DNA of 64,000 nt from Thermodesulfatator atlanticus DSM 21156 (GTDB taxonomy: Bacteria > Desulfobacterota > Thermodesulfobacteria > Thermodesulfobacteriales > Thermodesulfatatoraceae): positions 62,001 to 126,000 of the forward strand of contig NZ_ATXH01000003.1 of NCBI RefSeq assembly GCF_000421585.1, read 5' to 3'. Below, piece after piece: positions 17,320 to 26,574 of this stretch. Position numbers and translations under genes: made by a program. The notes beneath the pieces were generated by a model that saw nothing but the letters and a program-made list of their open reading frames with translations, was not told the origin of the DNA and made no database searches. Numbering within the stretch: position 1 is the first letter of the stretch; each line of letters opens with the position of its first letter.

Positions 17320-19395
17320 CTAACTCAATTTTTTGTAATAAAATTCTATTTCTTTTTCAATATCTTCCTCTAACCAATCTAGCTTATCAGAATACATTAT
17401 TTTTACTATTCCTTTGATTTTTTTCTTCACTTCTGCATCTGATATTTGCTTTTTCTTCATAACTTCTTCTATAATTTTCTCTAAATTTTTGGGCTGAATT
17501 ATTCTTATAAGTCTCTCTCTTATCTTCTGCTTTTCTGACTCACTTGGTTCTTTAGATAATATATAATTTTTCTGTTTTATTTCCTTTAAACCATCGTTTA
17601 ATCTACTCAAAAGATTTTGCTGAATTTTACATACAATTAAACTTGAACCTATAAAAGATCTTGTAAGCATAGAATATATTGCATTGCGCTTTAAAACATC
17701 ATCAGATAATCCCATTACAATACAAATAACAAAAGGAAATTCCAATCCTTTCACATTGTTTCTATTTGTTATAAAAAGTTTTCCCTCTTTTCTTTTTTTA
17801 CTTTTAAAGGCAATATTACACTCCCAGCCAAATTTACTATAAATTTTAAACGGTAATTTTTCTGCATAAATATACACTTGAGGAATGTCATCTACAAAAA
17901 TAACAGCCACATCATCTGGAGAAAGACTTGTGTTTTCCATTTGTTTAAAAGCATTAAGATATTTTTCTATTTGATTTACAATATTTTCAATCAATTCTTC
18001 TTCATCTTCAGAACTTTGTATTATATCAACAGGCAATTCTTCAATCTTTTTTTCCAGCTCTTCCTCATCAATATCATCAAATCTTTTTACGGGGATTCTT
18101 TGTAATTTAACATTTCCATTTAAATGTTCTATATTGTACCCGAGAGATAACCAGCCATCATCTGAATCAATCCAATTTAATTTTTCATCTTCAAAAAGCC
18201 CCATACATAACGCGTGTCCAAACATCAATGTTTTAGGATTAGTCCTATAGCATTTATTTAAAATTATATCTGCTTTAATTGCTTCTTCAAAAGTTGGCTT
18301 ACGAAAAATTGATTGAAAGATATCTCCAACTATATAAACCTTTTCTTTACAAACTAATTCACAGAGATCAAAAAATCCATCCGGCAAATCCTGACTTTCA
18401 TCTATCAAAATATAATCAAAAGCATATTGAAAATCATCTTTTTTATGATTTTTCAATCTTAAAATCTGCTCATAAGCTACTTTACAAGCATCTGCAAAAC
18501 TTTTTTCACTATAAGTATAAAAATCTAACCCGTAAAAATAAGTTATATATCTGTAAGCACCTGATTTTATATTATTACGACTACCCCACGCATGCATTAT
18601 CATGAGTCTATCTTCTTCTATCTGTTTGTTAACACTAGTAATATTAAAAAATTCTATTACTCTTCTTTTTAAATCGTTAGCTAAAATTTTATTATGACAA
18701 GTAAATAAAATCTTACCTTCTGTTAAAAGATATAATTCTCGCAGTTTATGAAATAATAACTCTGTTTTACCTGTTCCGGAAAGTCCTTGAATTATTATCG
18801 TTTTTTTATCACGTGGCTCACCATATAAAAATTTTAACTGATATGCATCAAATATTATAATTCTTTGTTTTATCTTTTCTATTACTCCTTCCGGCATTAA
18901 AGTAGTAATTTTATTTGCATCATTAATGCTTCCTAATAATAACGAAATAACTATTTCGCAGCGTTTTCTATCTTCTAAATTTTCTATTCTGTAATAATCA
19001 AAATCCAACTCGTCTAAATTTTCAGGGCTATTAATTTCTTCTTTTATTTTATCGAACCATTTATGAGGTCTTCCAATAAACTCTTTGTCTTTAAAACCAT
19101 ACACTCCTAATAATTCACTTATAGAATCCAAAATATCATATTGATATTCTTTAAATAGTTCTGAATTCTTGCTTAAATCACAGAAAATTATTTTATATCC
19201 TGGTATAATTATCATAAAAGCATGCTTTTCATACTCATACTTTCGTGAATGTTTCAAAGGTAACGGAACATTTAATACATAAATATTTTTATCTAGATTT
19301 TTAAGGGCAAGGTTCTTTAGCGACTCTCGTATTGAATTGTCAATTAATACTCTATCGTCAATATATAAGTTTTCCTCTTGTCTAAAATAAGTCAT
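17320..19395 (-). CDS. Superfamily I (UvrD-like) helicase
   Basis: 691 residues. Residues 1-~180 are unrecognised. The helicase core has a Q-motif-like FDAYQLKFLYG (~182), Walker A GLSGTGKT (204-211), motif Ia LFTCHNKIL, Walker B YILIDESQD (~328-336), motif III VGDIFQSIF (~356), motif IV CYRTNPKT, motif V NNVKGLEFPFVICI and motif VI YSMLTRSF. It should translocate on single-stranded DNA using ATP. It is too short for a full UvrD with all 2B insertions. Strong AT bias and a run of Lys/Asn/Ile codons set it apart from the surrounding hsd genes, suggesting it and its 234-residue partner entered the operon together as one unit. It starts 38 bp after hsdS. Confidence 0.88.
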   Translation of the reverse strand: MTYFRQEENLYIDDRVLIDNSIRESLKNLALKNLDKNIYVLNVPLPLKHSRKYEYEKHAFMIIIPGYKIIFCDLSKNSELFKEYQYDILDSISELLGVYGFKDKEFIGRPHKWFDKIKEEINSPENLDELDFDYYRIENLEDRKRCEIVISLLLGSINDANKITTLMPEGVIEKIKQRIIIFDAYQLKFLYGEPRDKKTIIIQGLSGTGKTELLFHKLRELYLLTEGKILFTCHNKILANDLKRRVIEFFNITSVNKQIEEDRLMIMHAWGSRNNIKSGAYRYITYFYGLDFYTYSEKSFADACKVAYEQILRLKNHKKDDFQYAFDYILIDESQDLPDGFFDLCELVCKEKVYIVGDIFQSIFRKPTFEEAIKADIILNKCYRTNPKTLMFGHALCMGLFEDEKLNWIDSDDGWLSLGYNIEHLNGNVKLQRIPVKRFDDIDEEELEKKIEELPVDIIQSSEDEEELIENIVNQIEKYLNAFKQMENTSLSPDDVAVIFVDDIPQVYIYAEKLPFKIYSKFGWECNIAFKSKKRKEGKLFITNRNNVKGLEFPFVICIVMGLSDDVLKRNAIYSMLTRSFIGSSLIVCKIQQNLLSRLNDGLKEIKQKNYILSKEPSESEKQKIRERLIRIIQPKNLEKIIEEVMKKKQISDAEVKKKIKGIVKIMYSDKLDWLEEDIEKEIEFYYKKLS

Positions 19396-19433
19396 TAAAG
19401 CTCCCTCCTAAAAAAATATTTCTTGTTTCAAAC

Positions 19434-21308
19434 TCATAAACCTAATTCCTCCACAAATTTTTCCGCATCTTTGATGCGGATTTGGCCGGAAATGAGTTTG
19501 GGAAGGAGGGTATCGCGGATGGAAGAAAGGATTTTAAGTTCTCGATTATTTTGATCAATTTTTTTGTAAAATTTTTCTACATAACTATAATAAACTACTA
19601 AAATTTGATCTTTAGGGACAATAAATCGTATATTTTTGACATCTTTTTGTGTGATAAGAGGTTGAGTTGATCCTCTATTCAAGTTTTCTAAATTTGTTCT
19701 TTTTAGTTGTTGATAAACAAAATGAAGGTAACTATTTCCTGTAGGTATAATTACTAAAGTATTATCAGAAGGCCAACATGGATAAGTTACTCTAAAGACT
19801 TGTCCCAATGTCCCTACACGACCGGTAATTAAGATGGGATTTCTGTATAAAGGTTCTTCCGTATATCCTTGAACACCACCCCCTCCAAATATTGGAATTG
19901 GTGTTTCATCAGACCAGTTCTCAGATACCATACTAGGCCTTTGACCACTTGTTACATGAGCTAAATTTCCCAGTTTTCCCACCCTCCACCCCTTCGGTAT
20001 CGGTCCGAGGGGGGACTCCTCAAAGGAATCAGGGAAGAGCCGGGCGATTTCGGGAGAAAGCGTAAAGATATTATCCCCCCTCTCCCTATGGGAGAGGGGG
20101 CCAGGGGGTGAGGGTTCCTTTATCTCCATAATCTTTTGATAAAGAGCTTCCAGAACAGATTCCGTCCTCTTAAGCACATCATGGGCCCAAAATCTGATAA
20201 CCTCAATTCCTTTACTTTGCAAATAAGCCGTTCGCCTGTCATCCTTGGCTCGCTGTGCGGGTTCGTTGTGATGGCCTCCATCAATCTCTATGGCGAGTTT
20301 CAATTCGTGGCAGTAAAAATCAACAATATAAGGAGGGATAGGATGCTGTCGGCGAAATTTCAGTCCCAAGAATTGTCTATTGCGTAAAAGACGCCACATG
20401 AATGCCTCGGCGTCAGTCTGGTTTTTGCGAAGTTTGCGGGCAAAGGAGATGAGGTCTTTTATTTCTTCTTTTCCCCTCACCCCTACCCCCTCTCCCTCAG
20501 GGAGAGGGGAATGCGAGGTTGGTTCATCTCTCTCAGGGAGAGGGGATTTTGAAGCTATTTGTTCTCCTTCAGGGAGAAGGGTAGGGGTTAATCCCTCCAC
20601 TTTTGGGAAAGGGGAGCCGGAAGTGGAATTTTCAAGGATGGTCCGGCGGCGGGCGGCCTTTTCCGCCAAGGCGTCAGGGATGGGGTTTCCGGCCTTAAGA
20701 GCGTTATCAATCACCGGGTCAAAGTCCACAAACCAGGATTTAAAGATGGCCTTCGCCATCTCCTCGAGCGTCTCATTCATCCGCCGATTAAGATCTATCT
20801 TGTCATCTATCGTGCCTAGTATGTGAGCAATGGCTTTCTGTTCGGGGAGAGGAGGGAGAGGAATCTCCAAACTTTCTATTTGGGAGGCGCTTATATTTGC
20901 TTGAGCACTTCCATCCGCCATAGAAAATATTTGTCTAATACAACCTGGTTGGGAAAGAACGTAATAAAGAAAATCATAATCTGCTTTTTCATGATTTGTT
21001 AAAACCAGTTTTCCAACTCGTTGATTTAGGTAATAAGTTTCCGTTGTATTGGGAAATCTTCCTATTTTTCCCACTGTGGCTCCGGTCATGGCTATTAATA
21101 CATCACCTTTTTTAAGTTTATATTTATCAACATTGGGTATAGTTTCAATTACTTCGTAAGGGACTCTTTCGACATTAACTATGTCTATTGTCGGAGGAGT
21201 TATATTTTTAATCTTTATTATTGGACAACCTTCTGTGCCCATGTCTGAGCTTTTAAAAGCATATCCACCTTGAATTCTCGCAACTTCTTTCAGTTTTGCT
21301 TTATGCAT
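19434..21308 (-). CDS. hsdS: Type I restriction specificity subunit with an inserted DUF559 nuclease-like domain
   Basis: 624 residues, against about 400-450 for usual HsdS. Residues 1-~200 are target-recognition domain 1 and its coiled-coil spacer (LPPLPEQKAIAHILGTIDDK, then MAKAIFKSWFVDFDPV). Residues ~430-624 are target-recognition domain 2 (LGPIPKGWRVGKLGNLAHVT to LLPKLISGQI). Between them, residues ~232-412 are extra: repeat-encoded peptides (SPLPEGEGVGVRG at ~267-279), a DUF559/VSR-like domain (~280-395) with QTDAEAFMWRLLRNRQFLG, FRRQHPIPPYIVDFY and LAIEIDGGHH, then another repeat peptide (PSPPGPLSHRERG). DUF559 is a PD-(D/E)XK-type fold. HsdS chooses the DNA sequence methylated or cut; whether the insert is tolerated, active or disruptive is unknown. 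It lies 49 bp after the protease gene. Confidence 0.9.
   Translation of the reverse strand: MHKAKLKEVARIQGGYAFKSSDMGTEGCPIIKIKNITPPTIDIVNVERVPYEVIETIPNVDKYKLKKGDVLIAMTGATVGKIGRFPNTTETYYLNQRVGKLVLTNHEKADYDFLYYVLSQPGCIRQIFSMADGSAQANISASQIESLEIPLPPLPEQKAIAHILGTIDDKIDLNRRMNETLEEMAKAIFKSWFVDFDPVIDNALKAGNPIPDALAEKAARRRTILENSTSGSPFPKVEGLTPTLLPEGEQIASKSPLPERDEPTSHSPLPEGEGVGVRGKEEIKDLISFARKLRKNQTDAEAFMWRLLRNRQFLGLKFRRQHPIPPYIVDFYCHELKLAIEIDGGHHNEPAQRAKDDRRTAYLQSKGIEVIRFWAHDVLKRTESVLEALYQKIMEIKEPSPPGPLSHRERGDNIFTLSPEIARLFPDSFEESPLGPIPKGWRVGKLGNLAHVTSGQRPSMVSENWSDETPIPIFGGGGVQGYTEEPLYRNPILITGRVGTLGQVFRVTYPCWPSDNTLVIIPTGNSYLHFVYQQLKRTNLENLNRGSTQPLITQKDVKNIRFIVPKDQILVVYYSYVEKFYKKIDQNNRELKILSSIRDTLLPKLISGQIRIKDAEKFVEELGL
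20075..20114. repeat. Palindromic repeat on the downstream side of the DUF559 insert in hsdS
   Basis: Stem CCCCCTCTCCC-TAT-GGGAGAGGGGG at 20076-20100 (11 bp, 3-base loop), then the tail ccAGGGGGTGAGGG. Same family as the copies in hsdR and hsdM; it encodes the PPGPLSHRERG peptide. Confidence 0.85.
20124..20471 (-). other. DUF559 domain module embedded in hsdS
   Basis: Residues ~280-395 of HsdS. It matches stand-alone DUF559 proteins from start to end (KLRKNQTDAEAFMWRLLRNR, IVDFYCHELKLAIEIDGGHH, RTAYLQSKGIEVIRFWAHDV). It sits exactly between the two sets of palindromic repeats, as if module and repeats moved together. Confidence 0.8.
20473..20620. repeat. Cluster of palindromic repeats on the upstream side of the DUF559 insert in hsdS
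   Basis: A full copy at 20486-20509 (CCCCTCTCCC-TCA-GGGAGAGGGG with the CCCCTCACCCCTA tail before it), then shorter copies at about 20527-20545, 20564-20580 and a decayed one near 20592-20615. They encode SPLPEGEGVGVRG and related peptides. This tandem growth is seen only here in the window. Confidence 0.8.
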
Positions 21309-21357
21309 TTCAATTTAACACCTCACTCATTCTTCTATGTCTATGTTCGGCAAACTA

Positions 21358-23694
21358 CTAAAACTTCACCCTTACCCTCTCTTCAATCCTCTCCCTGATC
21401 TGCGAATACAATCTGGCGTTAAGATTTTGGGGATCGCGTATACGGACTACCAGAGCGTAAGGCTCTTCTTCTGCAGAGATAGCCTCTCCCCAGGGGAAGT
21501 CATTACGCGTAACCACTACAAATAGTTTCTTTCTTCTCAAAATGGAATTTGCGTTAAGTTGTTTCCAGTTCCAAATAGCCCCTTGAACCGTACCTTTACC
21601 CCGTAATTGGGTACCTATATTAGGTTTCGATATTTCTGGGATACGTTCATATTCTTCTTTTGATGTAGCGGCATTAAACATCCTGCTGACATAATCTAGA
21701 TCATCTCCAGCTATCAAACGGAATTCTATCCTAGTGGCCTTATAATCAATACGAGTAGTTCTTACCGCGGGAGTATAAGCAAGAGCGACCCGGATTTCTC
21801 GTATGCGTCTGCCCGGAGAAAGGAAGTCCTCGGGGAGAGGAATTTCATAGAAGTGATGCCGTTTATTTGGTATGCGATCTTCGACAATTAAAGTAACATC
21901 GTTTTCTGAAGAGTTGATTAACGCTTCCGGATCAACCAAACCATACCCGCAGACTTTAAGAATATCTTTTTCTTCTTCGAATAAGTCTTTCCACTCCTCA
22001 AGTGTGTCTGCATGAGCAATTAAAAGAGCACGAAGCAGATTATGACTGGCTTCGGGATATTCTGAAAGGATTAAGCCTGCCAAATGGGTAACATGCGGAG
22101 CGGAAAAACTTGTCCCAGACTCTTCGGCAAAAAGCCCGTTATTAGCAAAGTCTTTATTAAAGGAAAGTTCGCCTAACCCTTGTTTTCTATTTAAGATCCC
22201 AAAGGAAGTACGAACATTAACTGCCCAATTTCCTCCATAGGCTACAAGCTCTGGTTTAATAGCTCCGCCTATAGAAGGGCCATGTCTAGTAAATGGAGAG
22301 GGTTGATTCCACCTAGCGATAGGGATTTCTGCCGGATCATTTTCATATCGCTGACTGTTGTAAGTTTGATCCCATCGGGCAATACTTCCTACTGTAATAG
22401 CATTCAACGCCGGAGCCGGGTCCAGTATAGCCCACTCGTCATTGAGTAAATAACGTGGATAATCCTCTTTCCAGGAACGCCCATCTTGTTGATCAACTAA
22501 AACATTTCCAGCAGAAACAATGAATAATACGCCTAATTCTCTAGCTAACTTATCCAATGTGTAGGCTAGCCCTCGAAGATGACCGCCCAGGTAAGGTTTT
22601 CGGCGATCTCCTAATGATAGGTTAAAAATTTTACAGCCATAGTGTTCATAAAAATATCGAACGGATTCCTCTATGTGTTTTTCTATAAATCCGCTTTTGT
22701 TTTCGTTTTCGTCATCTATTATTCTACCGCTAACAAGATGAAACAGAGGAATAAATCCGCGATTACGCAACTTTTCTTCTACATCGCCATAAAGAGCTAT
22801 CCCTGCTACCAGCGTGCCATGTCCGGTGCCATCCTGTGGAGGATAATCAGGCAGGAAACTCTGCACATCTCCTACGGCAGATTTCAATAAAGGATGAGCA
22901 GAAACAATTCCACTGTCGAGAATTCCTATTATGGGAGCATTATCAGGAGGAGGTGGTGGATCTGGTATCTCTTTAATATCTATATGAAGCAAAGCCCTTT
23001 CTAATCCATATTTGGGCGGTAAATCTACAAGGCGCACATCGCGATACCGTAAGAGTTCTTCCGCTTGTGCTAAAGAAACCCGGACCCGGAAAAGAAGAGG
23101 ATCTCCCACCCAATCGAGGATTTCTATCCCCTGCTGGTGACACCATTTTTTAAAAGCTTCTTGCTGGAGCTCTCTTTCTCTTGAAATTTCCAGTGGCCAC
23201 AATTCCACGTCTAATATGAAAAGCTCGGTTTCAGGGAATCCTTCGTTTCTAAGTGCCCAACCTTTGCGATGTTCCGGCGTCCAGGCGCCTATGTCTTGCA
23301 AAGCATAGATTAATTCTAAGTATTTGGGTTTTTCTCCTTTAACCAGAGTTATTAAACGGGCCTCAAATTCTGCAAGGTCTTCTTCGTTGGCGAAGGCTAA
23401 AACAATGTTTTTATCTTCTTGGCTAACGAATTCTACATTTGGCCCTAGTTGTCCGAGTCTTTCTATAGGAAAGGCTTCCTGAATCTCTAAACGGATTAGA
23501 AGTCTTTCATCATAACCTTTAATCTCTTTCTTAGCTTCATGGGTGGCTCCTGCTATAGATTTTTTGAGGAAACGGGCATGCTCTATAGGATCATCTGGTT
23601 TTCGTACTCTGGGAACTCCTTTAGGCCTTCTTTCCGTGATTGGTTCTTCCCGAATTAATTGAAGATGACGGTATTTTTCTCTCCGTTCCTCCAT
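21358..23694 (-). CDS. Cytoplasmic subtilisin-like serine protease (IetS-like)
   Basis: 778 residues without a signal peptide. A long N-terminal region (1-~250) precedes an S8 peptidase domain with the triad Asp260 (IIGILDSGIV), His292 (GTGHGTLVAG) and Ser529 (ESGTSFSAPH), plus the oxyanion Asn in VSAGN (~397). A C-terminal ~200-residue beta-rich region follows. The gene starts 4 bp after the AAA ATPase stop. An AAA ATPase with an S8 protease is the make-up of IetAS, first described as a plasmid-stability pair on an Agrobacterium Ti plasmid and later as an anti-phage system. Here it lies inside a type I restriction operon. The homology to IetS is inferred from architecture; target proteins are unknown. 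Confidence 0.88.
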   Translation of the reverse strand: MEERREKYRHLQLIREEPITERRPKGVPRVRKPDDPIEHARFLKKSIAGATHEAKKEIKGYDERLLIRLEIQEAFPIERLGQLGPNVEFVSQEDKNIVLAFANEEDLAEFEARLITLVKGEKPKYLELIYALQDIGAWTPEHRKGWALRNEGFPETELFILDVELWPLEISRERELQQEAFKKWCHQQGIEILDWVGDPLLFRVRVSLAQAEELLRYRDVRLVDLPPKYGLERALLHIDIKEIPDPPPPPDNAPIIGILDSGIVSAHPLLKSAVGDVQSFLPDYPPQDGTGHGTLVAGIALYGDVEEKLRNRGFIPLFHLVSGRIIDDENENKSGFIEKHIEESVRYFYEHYGCKIFNLSLGDRRKPYLGGHLRGLAYTLDKLARELGVLFIVSAGNVLVDQQDGRSWKEDYPRYLLNDEWAILDPAPALNAITVGSIARWDQTYNSQRYENDPAEIPIARWNQPSPFTRHGPSIGGAIKPELVAYGGNWAVNVRTSFGILNRKQGLGELSFNKDFANNGLFAEESGTSFSAPHVTHLAGLILSEYPEASHNLLRALLIAHADTLEEWKDLFEEEKDILKVCGYGLVDPEALINSSENDVTLIVEDRIPNKRHHFYEIPLPEDFLSPGRRIREIRVALAYTPAVRTTRIDYKATRIEFRLIAGDDLDYVSRMFNAATSKEEYERIPEISKPNIGTQLRGKGTVQGAIWNWKQLNANSILRRKKLFVVVTRNDFPWGEAISAEEEPYALVVRIRDPQNLNARLYSQIRERIEERVRVKF

Positions 23695-23698
23695 TTCC

Positions 23699-24682
23699 TT
23701 AACCTTGATTAATTCGTTTTTGGCGAGCTTCCTCCCTCTGGAGAGCGGCTATAATATGGCGTTCCTTTAAGAATTCTTCTCCACTAAGAATCATTTGTTT
23801 AACCGCTCTTCGCAATATCCTTTCAATATCCGCATGACTTAACCCTTTAAATTTGTAAACAATATTTGTGTCCGAAATATCGAAGTCTCTCCGTACACCA
23901 CGTAATTTAATTTCGAGTAAACGTCGAATCTGTTCGATATTGGGACGATCAAATACCAGCACTTCTTCAAAACGTCGCCAGATGGCAATATCAAGAATCA
24001 TCTCATGATTGGTAGCAGCAATAAGCAGACTGCGCCCACGATAATCATCCAACATCTGTAAAGTGGCATTGACTACCCGCTTAATCTCTCCATGCTCTGT
24101 CTGGTCTGCTCGTTCTTTGGCTAAAGCATCGAATTCGTCAAAAAGTACTACCATCGGAATATTAGAGATGTAGTCAAAAATTTTGCGAAGATTAGCTGCC
24201 GTCTCTCCCAAAAGGGAAGACACTACGCTATCAATCCGGACAATCCCAAACGGACGGCCAAGTTCTGAAGCTATAACTTCAGCAGTTAAAGTTTTGCCAC
24301 ATCCCGGCGGCCCACAAAAGAGAAGGCGATTTGTTGGAACAAGGCCGTAGCTGCGAAGTCGTTCTTCGTAGTGATATTCCTTGAGGATTTCTTCTATAAT
24401 GGAGAAGTTTTCATCAGAAAGAACTACATCTTCGAGGCGTCTTGTTGGTTGTAAAATGTGAATTAAGGGCAAACCGCGATCTTTATCTTTTGGAGGCTGA
24501 AGATAATTCCGAGGGAGATTTTGGGGTCTTCCATAAAGAATCTTTTCTAGATCATTTGCTAAAAGATGGTGATGTTTCCTTCGTTCTTCGCGAATAATTT
24601 CTTCTGAGACCCGCCTAAAAGCTTCAATGTTTCCTTCTATACCTGTTTTAATCAACTGGCGCAAAAGTTTGCCACTAGCCAC
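23699..24682 (-). CDS. AAA ATPase partner of the protease (IetA-like)
   Basis: 327 residues. An N-terminal helical region (1-~85) precedes one AAA module: Walker A CGPPGCGKT (~123-131), Walker B VVLFDEFDAL (~178-187), sensor 1 AATN (~222-225) and arginine fingers in WRRFEE (~235-240). The C-terminal lid includes SHADIERILRRAVKQ. It probably forms a hexamer that senses a signal or feeds substrates to the protease encoded 4 bp downstream. It follows hsdM by 49 bp. Pair assignment rests on architecture and adjacency. Confidence 0.88.
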   Translation of the reverse strand: MASGKLLRQLIKTGIEGNIEAFRRVSEEIIREERRKHHHLLANDLEKILYGRPQNLPRNYLQPPKDKDRGLPLIHILQPTRRLEDVVLSDENFSIIEEILKEYHYEERLRSYGLVPTNRLLFCGPPGCGKTLTAEVIASELGRPFGIVRIDSVVSSLLGETAANLRKIFDYISNIPMVVLFDEFDALAKERADQTEHGEIKRVVNATLQMLDDYRGRSLLIAATNHEMILDIAIWRRFEEVLVFDRPNIEQIRRLLEIKLRGVRRDFDISDTNIVYKFKGLSHADIERILRRAVKQMILSGEEFLKERHIIAALQREEARQKRINQG

Positions 24683-24731
24683 TTTTGTCTCCTAGTGTAT
24701 AAATTTTTTTATGATAAACTTCAAGAAATAG

Positions 24732-26477
24732 TTACAGAAACCCAAGCTCCCTCAAATTACGTCTTATAGCCTCTTCAAGTTTTGTGCTTTCGGCAAATTG
24801 AGTCTCTAGCTCAGCCACCAGGCGCTTCATCTTCTCTTCAAAAACTTCATCGTCCTCTTCCTGAATCTCTACGCCAACATAGCGGCCAGGGGTGAGGATG
24901 TAATCGTGCTCTCTGATTTCCTCTATAGTGGCGCTTTTACAGAATCCGGGGATGTCTTTATATCCCCTCACCCCTAGCCCCTCTCCCCCAGGGAGAGGGG
25001 AATCTGAAGTGATTTCCTCACCGCGCCAGGCGTGGTATGTCCGGGCAATTTTCTTGATCTCTTCGTCTGTTAGCTCCCGATGGACGCGATCCACCATGAC
25101 TCCCATCTTGCGGGCGTCAATGAAAAGGACCTCTCCACGACGGTCGCGTAAAGGCTTGCCGCCTTTGGTGGGTTTGCCTGATTTATCCCGTGCAATGAAC
25201 CAGAGACAGGCCGGAATCTGGGTGCTATAAAAAAGCTGCGGGGGAAGAGCCACAATACAGTCCACCAGATCGGCTTCGATAATCTTTTTGCGGATTTCGC
25301 CTTCTCCTCCCTGATTGGAAGAAAGCGACCCGTTGGCGAGAACAAAGCCGGCAATGCCTACCGGGGAAAGATGGTGGATGATGTGCTGCACCCAGGCAAA
25401 GTTGGCGTTGTTGGCCGGAGGAACCCCGAATTTCCAGCGCACATCACCTTTTAACGCTTCCTGTCCCCAGTCTTTTTGGTTAAAGGGCGGATTGGCAAGG
25501 ATGAAGTCGGCTTTAAGGGTGGGGTGTAAGTCGTTATGGAAGGTATCCGCCGCGTGGGGGCCGAGGTTGGCCTCTATGCCCCGAATGGCAAGGTTCATCT
25601 TGGCCAGGCGCCAGGTGGTCGGATTTGACTCCTGGCCATATATGGATATGTCTCCAATGCGCCCGCCGTGGGCCTTGATGAATTCTTCGCTCTGGACAAA
25701 CATACCTCCTGAGCCACAACATGGGTCATATACCCGGCCCTGGTAAGGTTCGATCATTTCCACGAGGAGCCGAACGATGCATCGCGGAGTGTAAAACTCG
25801 CCACCCTTGCGCCCTTCGGCACTGGCAAACTGACCAAGAAAGTATTCGTAAACACGGCCTAAAATGTCTTTGGATCGGTTTTCGTGGTCCCAAAGGCCGA
25901 TATCGCTAATCAAATCAACGAGCTCCCCTAGGCGCCGCTTGTCAAGCTCTGGCTTGGCATAAATTTTGGGAAGAACGCCCTTTAAGCTCGGATTTTCCTT
26001 TTCGATGGCAACCATGGCGTCGTCAATGATTTGGCCGATTTCAGGTTGCTTGGCTCTTTCCCGAATGTATGACCACCGGGCACGGGGTGGAACATAAAAG
26101 ACATTTTCAGCACGATATTCATCACGATCTTCTAAAGTTTCATACCGTGCTTCAGGTTCTTTTATGAACCAGGGACTTTCAGGATCGGCGAGTTCTTTTT
26201 CTAACTGCTTTCTTTTTTCCTCAAAGGCGTCAGAAAGATATTTGAGAAAAATGAGCCCTAAGACCACATGCTTGTATTCTGCAGCGTCAAGATGTCCTCG
26301 GAGCTTATTGGCTGCTTCCCAGAGCTTGGCCTCAAACCCGAGGTTGGCCCCGTTGTTATTTGATGTGTTAGTGTTTTTTTTGCTCTTGCGGCGAGTTTTT
26401 GGCTTTGATTGACCTGTAGTTTCTTCTTTTATACCTAGTTCTTTGAGAAAATCCCCAATGGGATCTTTTTTGGCCAT
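24732..26477 (-). CDS. hsdM: Type I restriction-modification DNA methyltransferase subunit
   Basis: 581 residues, first gene of the defence operon. The N-terminal HsdM domain ([20 protein letters not shown]) precedes an N6-adenine methyltransferase with the SAM-binding [15 protein letters not shown] and the catalytic FILANPPFN motif. It methylates host sites with HsdS and marks self DNA. An in-frame repeat at 24963-25000 adds [13 protein letters not shown] near residue 495, in the C-terminal part that contacts HsdS. The N-terminal ~40 residues are rich in Lys, Asn and Ser. A weak promoter (TTGAAT-17-CAAAAT) lies between it and the MBL gene. It starts with a GGAGG-preceded ATG. Confidence 0.95.
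   Translation of the reverse strand: MAKKDPIGDFLKELGIKEETTGQSKPKTRRKSKKNTNTSNNNGANLGFEAKLWEAANKLRGHLDAAEYKHVVLGLIFLKYLSDAFEEKRKQLEKELADPESPWFIKEPEARYETLEDRDEYRAENVFYVPPRARWSYIRERAKQPEIGQIIDDAMVAIEKENPSLKGVLPKIYAKPELDKRRLGELVDLISDIGLWDHENRSKDILGRVYEYFLGQFASAEGRKGGEFYTPRCIVRLLVEMIEPYQGRVYDPCCGSGGMFVQSEEFIKAHGGRIGDISIYGQESNPTTWRLAKMNLAIRGIEANLGPHAADTFHNDLHPTLKADFILANPPFNQKDWGQEALKGDVRWKFGVPPANNANFAWVQHIIHHLSPVGIAGFVLANGSLSSNQGGEGEIRKKIIEADLVDCIVALPPQLFYSTQIPACLWFIARDKSGKPTKGGKPLRDRRGEVLFIDARKMGVMVDRVHRELTDEEIKKIARTYHAWRGEEITSDSPLPGGEGLGVRGYKDIPGFCKSATIEEIREHDYILTPGRYVGVEIQEEDDEVFEEKMKRLVAELETQFAESTKLEEAIRRNLRELGFL
24963..25000. repeat. Palindromic in-frame repeat within hsdM
   Basis: CCCCTCTCCC-CCA-GGGAGAGGGG at 24978-25000, preceded by the conserved tail CCCCTCACCCCTAG. 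It encodes [13 protein letters not shown]. Same family as those in hsdR and hsdS. Confidence 0.85.
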
Positions 26478-26574
26478 TTAATTCCTCCACCCCTTGGGAA
26501 ATTTTTTCCATTTTGCCTGAAGTGTAAGGTTTATTCAAGGAAATGCTTATAGTTTGGACAGGCATCTTACTTTT

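Noticed and set aside
20073-20620. CRISPR array in the repeat cluster within hsdS
   Set aside because: Repeats are palindromic, of unequal spacing and coding; there are no spacers of regular length.
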